In this document: one piece after another, positions 43,412 to 55,561 of the stretch
Layout of the letters: each line of letters opens with the position of its first letter
Numbering within the stretch: position 1 is the first letter of the stretch
DNA from: Calamus simplicifolius
Taxonomy: Eukaryota > Streptophyta > Magnoliopsida > Arecales > Arecaceae
Length of the DNA stretch: 64,000 bases
Assembly (NCBI GenBank): GCA_900491605.1
Contig: UESW01000121.1
Span: forward strand, 20,391-84,390
Reading direction: 5' to 3'
The notes under the pieces: generated by a model
Databases searched by the model: none
The model's input: the letters and a program-made list of their open reading frames with translations, nothing else
Told to the model about the DNA's origin: nothing
Translations under genes and position numbers: made by a program

Positions 43412-44388
43412 TTACACATCACACGACACCCCATAGAGATAATGCTGCCAAATCTTCAAAGCAAAAACCACCGCAGCTAATTCCAGATCATGAGTAGGAT
43501 AGTTCTGCTCATAAGGCTTCAGCTGTCTGGAAGCATAGGCTATCACCTTTCCATTCTGCATTAGGACACATCCCAATCCTTTCCGAGAGGCATTAGTATA
43601 AAGTGTAAAACCCTCAGATCCTGTCGGAAGAACAAGGATGGGAGCTAACACCAAACGCTGCTTTAACTCCTGAAAACTTTCCTCACACTCCTCTGACCAG
43701 TCAAACTTCACTCATTTCTGGGTTAAACGAGTTAGGGGTAGAGCGATGCGAGAGAAGTCTTCCATAAATTTTCGATAATACCCGGCTAGCCCCAAAAGCT
43801 TCTGACTTCAACCACATTGGAAGGTCGGCTCCAGCTAATAATAGCTTCAATCTTCTTCGGGTCCACAGAAATGCCATCCACAGAAATTACGTGACCCAAG
43901 AAAGCTACTTGGTCCAACCAAAACTCACACTTCTGTAGCTTGGCATAAAGCTTCTTCTCCCGAAGAGTCTGAAGCACAATCCTCAAGTGATCCTCATGCT
44001 CCCTGAGACTCTTAGAATAGATCAAAATATCATCAATAAATACAACCACAAACTGATCCAAGTATGGCCTAAACATTCTGTTCATCAAATCCATGAACGC
44101 TGCCGGGGCATTAGTCAAACCAAACGACATCACCAAAAACTCATAATGGCCATATCGAGTTCTGAAAGCTGTCTTAGGCACATCCCCATCCTTGACTTTA
44201 AGCTGATGATAACCTGACCTGAGATCAATCTTAGAGAATACCCGGGCTCCTTGAAGTTGGTCAAACAAGTCATCAATCCTCGGCAAAGGGTACATATTTT
44301 GCACTGTCACCTTGTTGATTTCCCGGTAATCAATGCATAGCCGAAGACTGTCATCCTTCTTCTTAACAAATAGAACTGGAGCACCCAA
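43412..44388 (-). pseudogene. Reverse transcriptase and RNase H fragments, chromovirus
   Basis: 44388-43786 is RT from GAPVLFVKKKDDSLRLC to VEVRSFWG with FIDDILIYSKS. 43711-43412 starts FDWSEECEESFQELK and runs to the RNase H (VIAYASRQLKPYEQNYPTH). They are separated by a frameshift. Confidence 0.87.
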
Positions 44389-45579
44389 GGAGAAACACTA
44401 GCCTGATAAATCCCCGATCTAGGAGTTCCTGCAATTGGTCCTTCAACTCTTTTAGCTCAGCCGGGGCCATACGATAAGGGGCCTTGGATATAGGTCCAGT
44501 TCCAGGAATCAAATCAATGGAGAACTCAACCTCCGGTCAGGGGGCAACTCCGATAATTCATCCAAAAAGACATCAGGGAATTCTCTAGCTATAGGAATAT
44601 CCTCCAACTTGGCCTCTTTCTTTTAAAGATCATTAATAACAGCAAGAAATCCTTGGCCACCACTCCTCAGATACTTTTCAGCCTGTAGTGCCGAAATAAA
44701 CACTGAGGCTAGAAGTTTCTGGCCACCAGTAAAACTAAATTCGGGCTGACAAGGAATTTTGAAGTTGATGATCTCCTGAAATAGTGTACAGAAGCATGAT
44801 AGGAAGCTAACCAATCCATGCCAAGGATAACATCAAAGAATTTCAGTGGAAGGACAATAAGATTGGCATTCAGCTTCCTATCCTCAATGATAATCAAGCA
44901 GATTTGCATACAGTATCAACTTTCATAGTATCACCATTTGGAAAGGCAATGTGTAATTCATGGTCTAGAGATTCAGGTGTCAATGATGCATTCTTGCCAA
45001 GGTAGGTGTCAGATATAAACGAATGCGTGGCACCCGATCAATTAGAGTCTGAGCATAATCAGTTGCCTATCTTAATCATTCCTGGACGTAAATGAAATTT
45101 CATTTTAACAATAAGAATATAATGTCCTAACTAATTATTAATGCATTGCACAGGATAAGAATGTAATGCTAGATGTAAAATATTGATATACCTATCACCA
45201 CAGAATTAGAAGCGGCAGCATCCTGCTGAGTAAGAGCGAAGACCCTTCCCTGAGTCCTCGGTGGTTGCTGCTGCTGCTGACTCGTCCCTTGACTGAAGAT
45301 GGCTACTGGTTCTTTCGAAGGGGACATGTGGCTATCTTATGGTCAGTCTTTCCACATGAGAAACAGGCACCAGACACTCCACGGCAAGGTCTCCCTGGGT
45401 GAAAATTCCCATAGCGAAAGTAGCGAGCCTCTCTATTCGGTTGTCCTCTCGGGCCTGAGGTGCACCTCTCTTCTTGACCTGAGCTAGGGGTTGGCTAGAA
45501 TTATGCCCTTTCCTCTTCTTCTGCTGCTCCCAATCCCTCTGAACTGTATTCATATCTCTCTCAATTATTAAGGCCTTAT

Positions 45580-46129
45580 TTACCACGACACTGAAGTGTG
45601 AAGCTCAAATGCGTTGACCGTCATCAGTCTGGGTCGAAGTCCCTCCGTGAATCGGGTGATCTTGGCCATTTCGTTAGATACTATACTTGGAGCAAAACGG
45701 GCCAACCTGGTAAATTCAGCTTCATATTGGGCTACCGAAAGATTCCTTTGCTCCAACTTAAGAAATTCTGATTCCATCCGCCTCCGCATACTCCTGGAAA
45801 GTACTTGTCGAAGAATACCTCCTTAAACTGCTCCCAAGAAATAGTCTGACCACCCGACGCTGCTCCTTTACTAACCACCAGTCATAAGCCTCCCCTTGGA
45901 GAAGATAAGTAGCAAATCTGATCCTCTCCATCTCCTGACTACCATGGGCCATAAAAGCCTTCTCCATATCTCGCACCCATCTCTCAGCATCAATAGGGTT
46001 GCTTGAACCAGAGAAAGGAGCAGGGGCAAACTTCTTAAAATCTGCAAAACTGCGGCCGATCCCCACCCAGGATTGAGATAAAGCAGACTGGGTCGGCGGT
46101 GCTGATTGTGTGGGTAAGGTTGGCTGCAA
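45580..46129 (-). pseudogene. Gag fragments, chromovirus
   Basis: Two overlapping frames (46129-45758 and 45789-45580) carry the retrotransposon gag domain: FAPAPFSGSSNPIDAERWV, then LKLEQRNLSVAQYEAEFTRL and TRFTEGLRPRL. Confidence 0.83.
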
Positions 46130-46529
46130 CTGCGGAACAGGAAGGGTAGGTTGAGTCGGAGTAGAAGGGGGTGCAGACTAAGCGGTCAAAGCCTGCTGGA
46201 TCTGATGCTACATGTCCCGCATAGACTGCGCCATACCGAGAGAGCTTGAAGCATCTCGGACTGAAATCGCTGGTGATCAGTCCCTACTGGGTTGGCAGGG
46301 GCCGTACCTCCAGTAGTTCCTTGACCCACCGGCTGATCAGCATTACCGGCCTAAGAGTCTTCCTTATATTGTTGACTCCTAGAATGGCGAGCCATAACTA
46401 TTTCCTGTTAAATTAGTTATGATTAATATCATCATAAGCTAAAGTGTCAGGTTTCTCTAAGTATAATGTCATCAAAATATGTTCTCTACGTGTTATCATG
46501 TCAATATGTCCATGTCCCTAGGGTCATAA

Positions 46530-46545
46530 CCGAGCTCTGATACCA
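46530..46545 (-). other. Primer binding site (initiator tRNA-Met type), chromovirus
   Basis: TGGTATCAGAGCTCGG on the minus strand, seven bases from the LTR end. This is the standard plant initiator-tRNA-Met complement. Confidence 0.85.
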
Positions 46546-46552
46546 CTAAAGC

Positions 46553-48525
46553 TGTCACGCCCCAGACCCAAATATCGGGCTAGGGTGATAACCCACCGCG
46601 TGCCGGGCACGCAAGGCGTCACAAAATTTTTCACACATAACACTATTATATATATAACCAAGCCAAATTCATCACTGAATACTAAAAGTTTTGGTTACAA
46701 ACCCTTATACACCACAATAATAAAGTTTGGGCATCAAGCCCTACACATAAGTAATACTGGGATTACAACAAAATAATGGGTCTTGTTTTATTTAATAGAA
46801 GATCCATCACCCCAACAATCCATCTTCAATCTCGTGGCTCTGACAAAAACATTGTAAGATTTTATGAGCTTACACTCAATAAGTAAGCCACGTTATACAG
46901 TCAATTCATAGCATAACAATCTATAAGCACATAAATGATTTGCATGCTTAAACATTCCACAAATACTCAAACATGCAATGTAAGTAAACCCACTGTTTAT
47001 ACCCTCAATGGTAGCTGCAAATGTGTCCCACGGCCCTGCAATATCCCAATGGTGTACCAACAAGCATCCCCCTACTGAAAGGGTCCAGATACCAGGGTCA
47101 CGCCATATCATAAACCACCAGAACACATACTCTATATGTGTGATGCCACCTCGAACCAAGCAGAACACATCCTCTAGATGTGTGATGCCACCTCATAGTA
47201 ACTCAGAATACATCCTCTAGATGCGTGATGCCATCTCGGACCAAGCAGAACACATCCTCTAGACATGTGAATGGCATAAATAACATAACACATCCTCTAG
47301 ACGTGTATGTGGCATAAATCATCAGAACACATCCTCTAGATGTGTGTGTGACATAAATCATCAGAACACATCCTCTAGATGTGTGTGTGGCATGACATGA
47401 TAAAGGAGAACCGCGGCGACACATAACAGTACCTCACATCATGCACTAACATATCAATAACATCTTTATATTGCATAAACAGTGATTATACTTACTTAAC
47501 AATTGCATGTAATAAATCACATCAATGTCATAATAACTGCATGTCTCATGCATAGCATCCACATATGAAATCATTCTCAATAATAGCACATAAACAACAA
47601 TGTATTCATAATATTCATCTACTTACAATTTAGCCAATATCCATAACAATTCTTCATGTCACAATATAATTCACAATTTAAATATTTATATAATAAATAA
47701 AATAATTTATTAAATACTGATAACTGGCTTACTTACCTCAGTACGCAATCCAATAGGTATATATCAGCTAGTCAGATGTCTGAGCACCTGCAGGATCATT
47801 TTACACAATTAATTTATTAGAATAAGGATATTAAAATGACCCTTAGAATTCTACCAGACTAGTTCACGGGCCCAACTTTGGGCTCGAATATCTCCCGCTA
47901 TACACACCCAATTGGGAAGGTAAAAAATACCCCAAGAAACTAGAATTAACCCAGATTCTAGCCATATAATTATTCTCATTTTTTGATCCGATATAGGGCC
48001 CAAAATCCCTCCCCAAAAGGGCTCCAGGAACGGCCCAACAGGCCCTGAACCGGCGGCCCAGCCGGCCCAATTCATCCTAAGCCAATCCCGATCCCCTGTT
48101 TCGCCGAAACAGGGGACGGGCTCCACGCCGGTGGCCAGGGCCGCCGCCGGCCAAATTGAGGGCGGCCCGGCCGCCGGTGGCCGGGCCAGAGCTGGCCGCG
48201 GCCGCGGCCGGCCACCCTTCTCCTCCTCTCTCTCTCAATTTCTCTCTATTTCTCTCTTACCATCCGCGCGGCACATTACTGTGCCGGCAGCACGGCCGGC
48301 CACCTTGGCCGGCCGGACCTCCACCGGACGCACGCCCGGCGCGGATGGAGGTGGCAGGCCGGAGCTCAGGCCCGGCGAGGCGGCGAGCACGCCGCCGAGC
48401 CCGAACCAGCCAGCGGAAGCCGAACGCTGGTTCGGCTTCCGCCACAGCACGAGAGAGGGCCGATTGGCCCTCTCTCTCTTCTCTCTCTCCACCACCACCC
48501 CGCCGGACACCTCCCCCGGTGCCAT
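46553..48525 (-). repeat. 5' LTR of the chromovirus, truncated
   Basis: Near-identical to 39275 to about 41230, including the palindromic array (about 47120-47395). Identity stops at GGTGCC near 48525; beyond it the sequence is unrelated. About 370 bp of the LTR outer end is missing, including the CT tract and the TGTAGTACCC end. Confidence 0.88.
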
Positions 48526-50846
48526 TTTTACCCTTACTTTATTTTTTTCCTTCTTTAGAGAGAGGGAGGGAGAACCACCCGTTATTCCAGCAAGGCCAAA
48601 TTACCTCGCGATGCACCACCCAAGACTTCAAATAGAACTTTGGTTGTTAGGCAAAGCAGGTTGACTACTGGGCTAACCCCTAGTTCATGAATTAGCTATC
48701 GGTTTCGCATGCAAGTTTGCTATAATTATGGACGCAGAGTACTGATATTTAGAAGCGCCTCTTTGTGGACAAGTTATTTCAGTAGTATTCAACAGAAATA
48801 AAAGCAAAAAAAAAAAAAATTCTTAAAATTGTAACATTTTTCAACTGTTCATATGGAAAATAAGAGTACAAATCCTACTTGGCAGGTGCAATGGAAGTTA
48901 GCATGGAGACTTCTCATTGCAATCAAAGCAATGCTTTCTACAAGCTTGCAATGGGCTTTTTATCTATCTTAGTAACTAATTCAGGTGTAAACTGAATAAG
49001 TGACCCACCAACTGGCACTCCACATTACAGGGTTGTCAGGTAATCGGTTTCAATGTGTGCCACAATGCATAATTAAATTTAAATGGATGATACCTTGATC
49101 CATAATCCCAACAAGATCAACACTATGCATTGCACCTTTATTCTTGGATTCAACATAAGTATTCATATCTTCAAAATCAAAACATTGTCCTTGTTTATCT
49201 AAAAAGAAATTGAAATTTATATTTTCTTTAATGGATAATATGGGACAAGATAAATATTAAAATATGTTACAAGATAAAAATTAAGTTTTAAATTTAAACT
49301 AATAGGATCTATGAATTTAACCTTAGCTTCAATATTATTATCAACACTCAACTTTATCTAAAGCATTATAGATAACTTTAATTTGATTAAATTTAGAGTA
49401 TGGCGAACCATAACTTATGAGATTTTTAATCTCAGATTTATTAAACATTTAATGACTTTATCCTACAATAGCTAAAAAAACTTTAGCATCACTAGTTTAA
49501 AATTTCTTATACACAACAATGCTCTCATTAGTGGACTTATGAGACTCGCTCTCACATAAAGCTAGGTAACTATTTTCACTGTTCTATTTCTACTTGAGCC
49601 CATCCTTCGCAATCTCTTCCCTCTGAATTCTAATGATACCCTTCTCTTTTGGTGCAGCATCAAACTATTGTCATTTTAACTTACTATCTAATATGCCATA
49701 TTTCTATTCCATACATGGGTTATACTAGTACTCGAAATTAACAAAAGTTACCATATAAATAGAAGTAAAATCATTCTAAAAAAGCATTTTGGTTGGTCCA
49801 TGGCTTCCTAAAGCACCATTAACAAAAACAAAAAGAGAAAATGTTGAGCTTTCTTTATTATCTTTTTTGAAAATTGATAAAGCCTGCATATATTATTGAT
49901 GACACTTTGTAATGATCAAAATATTACTATAAATATTTGTTACCTTCTACAAAGTGATGACCTGATGGTCGATGGTGCTTCTTGTTACATAAACAAGGTT
50001 CTAATTTAGAGCCAATTTGATTAGGCCAAGCTTTTAGATATATATATATATATATATATATAGATATATATATATATATATACATATATATGAAATATAG
50101 AATAATTCGGGCATATGTAACATCAATTGCATCACTGTTTTGTAGCAGTGTCCTCTTGTGTGTGGGTTTGAGGGGATTGAGGTATCGCTTATTAAATCTT
50201 TATTTCTTTTAGATCTTAATCTGATTATACATTTCATCAATTTAATAAAATATAAGGTGGAATAATATTTCCTCCCAATCTTATATAACCTTGCAAATTA
50301 AATATATTATATATTTATTTTTAAATTATATTTTTTTTGTATGTATGCATGTTTATATTATTCACCCACATGTACATTACATATGCATGGGCAGTTCTGA
50401 TTAGAAAATAAAAAATGATGCATTGATTACATCATGTCCCTTCAAAAGTTATATTCCTCAACGAGATAATTTAAAATCATCTACAAAACCTGAAGAGCTT
50501 TTGTGGCAAATGATTGTATCATGTCACTTCAAAAGCCATAAACCTCAACCGGGTAGTTTAAAATCATCTTGTTATTAAAAAATAAAAAATGTCAGCAAAA
50601 ATGATTTAATTTCAAAGATTTGTCCTAAAGTTTGATGATACTTTCTTCCAAACAACATTACTTTAATGTATTCTTAATTGAAGCATGTAACTAATATATA
50701 ATTATAAGATAACTATATTGATGTTGAGGTTATTCAAAATATTTTATAATATAAAATATAAATTATTAAAATATTTACAAAAGTATATATTTATATTATA
50801 AAATAATCGATCAATTGATAATTTTTTGTTTCAACTTTACATATAG
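48526..50846. other. AT-rich DNA without a supported gene
   Basis: Contains a TA microsatellite (50038-50092) and an imperfect direct repeat (about 50415-50480 and 50505-50570, ATCATGTCMCTTCAAAAG). The missing 5' part of the CACTA element should lie here, but I see no transposase sequence. Confidence 0.5.
50038..50092. repeat. TA microsatellite
   Basis: ATATATAT run with single GA and CA interruptions. Confidence 0.95.
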
Positions 50847-52180
50847 GTATCTTAAGAAGTTAAAAAATAATGTGCGTAATAAGGCAAGGGTTGAAGGTTC
50901 TATATGCAATGCACACTTGGTCGAAGAAGTTTCAGCTTTTGCCTCACATTACTTTGAGGGTCACGTCCACACGAGGAGCCGAAATCTTGGTCGTAACGAT
51001 GACGTATGTGTGGACGAAGGAGAACCTAATGACGGTAGAATATCAATTTTTAAAGGTATCGGCCGTTCATTTGGTGGGCAGAAGTCAAGAAATCTTAGCG
51101 ATATGGAGTATAATGCAGCACATTATTACATCCTAATGAACTGTAGAGAAGTCGATCCATATATTGAGTAAGTGTATACTTCAATGCTAAATTAAAAATT
51201 TTAATTTAAATTACAATATACCACAATATTTAATTGCTAACATCAGTTTTCATCCTTTTCATCCCATAAGGATTTTTGTGATAGACAACGACAGATGAAT
51301 CCCGACATCAGTCAAGTTGCAATTGGGCAGAAATTAGAAACGGAGTTTGCTTACTGGTTTTATGAATTTGTGAGTAGTATCACTCAATTAATTTCGATAA
51401 TGGCTTTTATTTTTTGAATTGGATGTGAATAGCTTATTAATTTATAGGTCAACGGTCCATGGTCCACAACCGACAATATTTTCATTAAATGTCTATCGCA
51501 ATGGCCATGAAGACCGTAACAACCTCTACTGGCTATTTTGTAAATGGGTATAAATTTCAGATTGAACGATTAGCAGCTTCAAGAGGCACGCAGAACTGGG
51601 GCGTGTGTGTTAAAGGAGAAAGTGTTGGAGCAAATATGCAGGATTATTATGGAAAGTTAGTAGAGGTGGTTGAAGTTGAATATCCCGGTTGGCCTCTGAA
51701 ACGAACCGTATTGTTTCGTTGTGATTGGTTCGATCCGACAGTTCCTGTGGGCAAAAGGTTCATAACGACTACAATTTGGTTGAAGTGAACCATCGATGAA
51801 GATTGCAGAAATATGACCCATTCATCCTTGCATCCCAAGCTCAGCAAGTCTTTTACTGCGGATATCCAAGTTTGCGCAACGACAAGCGAGATTGGTGGGC
51901 TGTTTCTAAAATCGTCCCACGTTCAACAATCGTATTAGAGGAGAGTTCATCAAGTCAATCAGCCGAGTGCCCTGCATTTCAAGAGGATGAGATGGAAATG
52001 CATGTAATTGAGGACGACACAAGGGCTCCTGAAACATCACTTAGAGATCCAAATGGTGATGTCCAAGAAATTATGGATGCAAATGTTCGGTTTCCTTCCG
52101 ATGATAATGAAACTGAATCGCAGTCCGATACGGCATCGGATGTTGAACCAACATTTCATGAAACAAATGACACCAATTAA
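50847..52180 (+). pseudogene. CACTA transposase C-terminal region (DUF4218 and DUF4216)
   Basis: Exon 50847-51167 (RYLKKLKNNVRNKARVEGSI, LVEEVSAFASHYF, RNDDVCVDEGE) is the DUF4218 region. It joins by GTAAGT/ATAG to 51285-51369 (EQRQMNPDISQ, AYWFYEF), then by GTGAGT/TATAG to 51448. 51489-51788 and 51803-52180 hold the DUF4216 region (TTSTGYFVNGYKF, VCVKGESVGANMQDYYG, VLFRCDWFDPT, QQVFYCGYPSLRNDKRDWW). The stop at TGGCCATGA near 51507 and a frameshift near 51788 break it. The upstream catalytic Tnp2 domain is absent. Confidence 0.82.
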
Positions 52181-52283
52181 ACATAGAGGTTTTTTAAAAT
52201 TTAACTTTTTTTAAAAGTATTAAATTTTTACATAGTCAATCATTAATCGTAATTTAATTATATGAATCTTTAGTATTTTCAGT

Positions 52284-53755
52284 ATGACGGGCAGAGGTAG
52301 ATCTACCGACGACAGATGGAGTGAGCAGGGACGTAGCCCTGCTGCATCAGATCATATGAGCGTCGGAGATGGAGAGTTCGGATCTCCAGCAGTCGCATAG
52401 CCTTCGATCTCTCCAGCAGTATTACCATCCAACCGATCAGCACATACCTCTAAGAGTTCTTCCACCATCGGCCGCACCGTACTTCGACTTGATGCTCAGG
52501 GGCTGTAAGTATATACTAATTAAAAATATGTTTATATTTTTAAGTCAATTACTTATAAACATGCATTTTTTAATAGATTTATTGAGCAGCATCATGTATC
52601 TAGCCACATCAACGCCGTATTTCAAAGGCGTGCAGATCCCAGTGGCTACGATTGGCGCCACGTATCTCCAACCACGAGGGAGTTTTATTTTTGAGTTTCA
52701 GGTAAACTTATTAAATACAATTTATCACTGATATAAAATTTTTAATATTAATAAATTCAGAAACTAACTGTTTATTTTAATGCAGAAAAAGTATACGTGG
52801 GATCCTGCCAGCCATGATGCCATTAGGGCAGCATGGGAGGCTCTGACGGGACGCCGATACTCCGACATGCTTCATCGTTGGAGGTCATCGGGTCAGCGTC
52901 CTGCGCACGTGCCAGAGGGTATTTGGCACGAGTGGCAGCAGGCCTGGCAGTCCGATGGCTGGCGCAGGAGGTCCGCATCAGCCAGCACGAACCGCGATCT
53001 GAAAAGGGCGGTCCTGGCACGGGTCTCTCCCGCCATACTTCGGCTCCATTTCGATTCAGGAGCACAGACGGCGTATGGTAAGAAAATATAAATATTTTAA
53101 TTACTATTTTAGTTATTTACAAATATTTGTATTAATATCATTTTTTTAATGTTATAGTCTGAGCAAGAGGGCGGAGATCCTGGTGAGTTTCGTCTATTCA
53201 GGGCGACACACACCAGGAGGGACGGTTCCTGGGTCGACACGCGATCACGGGAGGTTGCGGTAAGAAATTAGATTTATGTAGTATCTGTTTAATTTCTAAA
53301 ATTTTATTTCAGAAATTTATTAACTCATTTATTGTTGATTTCATAATTTAAAGACACGAGTCGAGGAGCTTCGCTCCCAGGCATCGCAGGTCGACTCTAC
53401 TGATGGGGAGACGCCCGTCGAACTCTCAGCAGAGGAGAGTCGGCGTGTGTTTTTGGAGGCTGTTGGTGCCCAGCCGCGAGACCGCAGGGTCTATGGTCTG
53501 GGCATTAGAGCTTCTACATATTTTCCCATCAGGCCTCCAGCTCGCGACTTTCTGGTGATCTTCCTCCCGAGCGTTTACACGACCTTCGGAGATCTATTGC
53601 AGAGGAGGTTCGGCAGGAGGTCGAGCAGGATTTCGAGGATCGTATGCGAGGCCGGGATCAGGAGATTGCAGACATGCGAGATGAGATGCATTATTTGCGG
53701 GATATGTTAGCCGCTTGTCGCAGAGTCTCCAGCCTCCACAGCCTCCACGTGATCG
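52284..53755 (+). pseudogene. CACTA second gene (TNPA-like, plant transposase Ptta/En/Spm type)
   Basis: Starts MTGRGRSTDDRWSEQG. Later pieces: WDPASHDAIRAAWEALTGR and GIWHEWQQAWQSDGW (52796-52970), then FRLFRATHTRRDGSWVDTRS (about 53180-53255), EESRRVFLEAVGAQPRDRR (about 53430-53490), and a coiled coil in a shifted frame (RQEVEQDFEDRMRGRDQEI, about 53605-53730). The THTRxDGSWVD motif and coiled-coil end match the plant En/Spm accessory proteins that bind subterminal repeats. Frame breaks occur near 52380, 53010 and 53540. Confidence 0.72.
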
Positions 53756-53959
53756 CTCAGATTCTTGATGTATTTTTTTTTTCTTTTTTATGTTGTACAT
53801 GAAAACTTCAAAATTTTAATATATGAATTATTTTTGAAATTGAATGATTATTGTTTGGATCAATATGAGTGAAGAATGTTTCGATCAATATTTAAATGTA
53901 ACGAAATTGTATTAACCGTTTTAATTTTTAAATTTTTATTTTTTAAAAAAATATTTATT

Positions 53960-54530
53960 TAGTGACGCATTAGCGACTGCAATTGCATCGCTAATATTTT
54001 TAAAATATTATTATTAAATATTGACGCAATGACCTGGCATCGCAATAATATAAAAAAATTTAATAGCGATGCATTAGCGACTCAAATTGAGTCGCTATTA
54101 TATCTAAAATATTTTTAATAAATATTGCGACGCAATGACCTTGCGTCGCAATATTTTATCAAATTTTTTATTTGCGATGCTTTAGCGACGCAAATGGCGT
54201 CGCTATTATATCAAAAATATTATTATTAAATATTGCGACGCAACTAAATGCATCGCAATATTGCGACGCAATTGAGTGCGTCGTAATATTTAATAATAAT
54301 TTTAAATATTATAATTTAATTTTTAATTTAGCGATGCATTTGGATGCGTCGCAATATTGCGACGCAATGTTGCGTCGCAGAGAGTCGCAATATTGCGACG
54401 CAATTGCGACAAATAGATATTGCGACGGACATCTGAGCGACGCCGTCATTGCATCGCTATTGCGTCGCAATAGCATGTTTAGCGACGCAATTGCAATGCA
54501 TTTGGGCGTCGCAATATTTTATTTCTCTTG
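53960..54530. repeat. CACTA subterminal palindromic repeats (GCGACGCAAT type)
   Basis: At least 20 copies of (T)GCGACGCA or its complement TGCGTCGC, many as inverted pairs such as TAGCGACGCAAATGGCGTCGCTA. In En/Spm elements such repeats next to the terminus bind the TNPA protein. Confidence 0.88.
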
Positions 54531-54535
54531 TAGTG
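54521..54535 (-). repeat. CACTA terminal inverted repeat (right end)
   Basis: CACTACAAGAGAAAT read on the minus strand from 54535. Confidence 0.88.
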
Positions 54536-55561
54536 ACAAAAAATTCTAAATTTTAAACCTTTTTTATTTTAATTTTTAAATTTGAATCAAATTGATGTAA
54601 AAATATTATAAATTTGTGACACATATTAGGTTGAATAAGTAGTAATCATGTTTTAAATTGTAAAATTTGATTTGTTTAAATAATTTTGCTGTTAGGTTTA
54701 ATTAATTGAAAGTCATAGATTTTGATATGATTTTTTTTCTTTTAATGACTTGTGAAAAATCAAATACATATTGATAACCTAATAAAAATAAATTATTTAT
54801 GCTTAGTAAAATTTAATTTACATCACTTTGTGAATGTTGTTAAATGTGTGATACTAGTTCAACTAATTCCTAATGAAACAAAATAATAAAAAGTACCAAA
54901 CAGGCTCAAAGATATTGGGAAAGAATAACTTTAACTATCCATGTATTAAGGAATCATCGCATAAACATTTGAACTATTTGAGCAAGGCTACAATATTGCA
55001 CAACCCTCACTTTTATTTCTAATTAAACATGGTTAGTATGACACATGCAAAGCAAGAAGAGAACATATGCGTAAACCCTGTATCAAATGCTGCATTCGGA
55101 TCGTATCCAGTACCAATGAGTTGAATTCAATCACAAACCAGGGGAATCCAAGGTTCTGAACTATCTTATGTTCCATTCATTTTGTCATTTGTATGGAAAA
55201 CTAGCAAGACGAAAGTTTAGCAAGATGGTTGCATTTTGAAAGCAAACATATAGAGATGTTCCTTCGCTACAAATCAAAAATAATAACAGATGCCGTCATC
55301 TAGATTTGTTTAAATAGCAAGTGCCATGTGTTGGTCAGTGAGGGGACCTGTAGTGAATTCAAAGTTTTGAGCTCTCAAATTCGAATCATTTTGTCATTGT
55401 ATGGAATACTGTTAAGACGAAGCTACATTTTGAAAGCAGACAAATAGATGTTCCATTGCTACAAATCACAAAGAATAATAGATGCCGTCCTCTAGATTGA
55501 GTTTAAATAGCGGTGCCATTCCCCACCTCACTTGTTATTTTTCCCACTACCGATCAAAGCC
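54536..55561. other. Noncoding DNA, with a further partial copy of the tandem-block sequence
   Basis: 54600-54975 matches 8845-9210 and the corresponding places in block copies II and III (AAATTTGTGACACATATTAGG ... CATAAACATTTGAACTATT). 55200-55320 and 55380-55510 form an imperfect direct repeat (AAAGCARACAWATAGA.. GATGCCGTC). No gene. Confidence 0.65.

Larger units (their letters stand above)
41695..46395 (-). pseudogene. Decayed chromovirus gag-pol
   Basis: Probable start MARHSRSQQYKEDS at 46395, followed by an immediate in-frame TAG. Gag (AERWVRDMEKAFMAHGSQE, AYDWWLV; 46129-45580) is followed by a CX2CX4HX4C knuckle (CFSCGKTDHKIATC near 45350). The protease site has lost a base (ATTGATCGGGTGCC near 45030). 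RT is at 44388-43786 (CIDYREINKVT, FIDDILIYS), RNase H at 43711-43412 and integrase at 43241-41790. A chromodomain-like tail (WNNHSEREATWELEEEIK) follows after a TAG. Confidence 0.92.
39275..48525 (-). mobile_element. Ty3/gypsy chromovirus (Tekay/Del-like) element, 5' LTR truncated
   Basis: On the minus strand: 5' LTR (remnant 46553-48525), PBS 46530-46545, gag-pol 46395 to about 41695, PPT 41605-41617, 3' LTR 39275-41604. The LTRs begin TGTAGTACCC and end GGGGCGTGACA. RT and integrase sequences and a chromodomain-like end (REATWELEEEIK) place it among chromoviruses, most like Tekay/Del. The outer part of the 5' LTR is missing, so target duplication (TCTTT on the left) cannot be checked. All coding frames are broken. 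Confidence 0.92.
50847..54535 (+). mobile_element. CACTA (En/Spm) transposon, 3' part
   Basis: The right end reads ATTTCTCTTGTAGTG, whose complement starts CACTACAAGAGAAAT, the hallmark CACTA terminus. Inside are the C-terminal domains of a TNP2/TNPD-type transposase (50847-52180), a second TNPA-like gene (52284-about 53755), and an array of GCGACGCA subterminal palindromes (about 53960-54530). No left terminus or catalytic domain was found, so it is 5'-truncated. The first three bases after the end are ACA. Confidence 0.9.
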
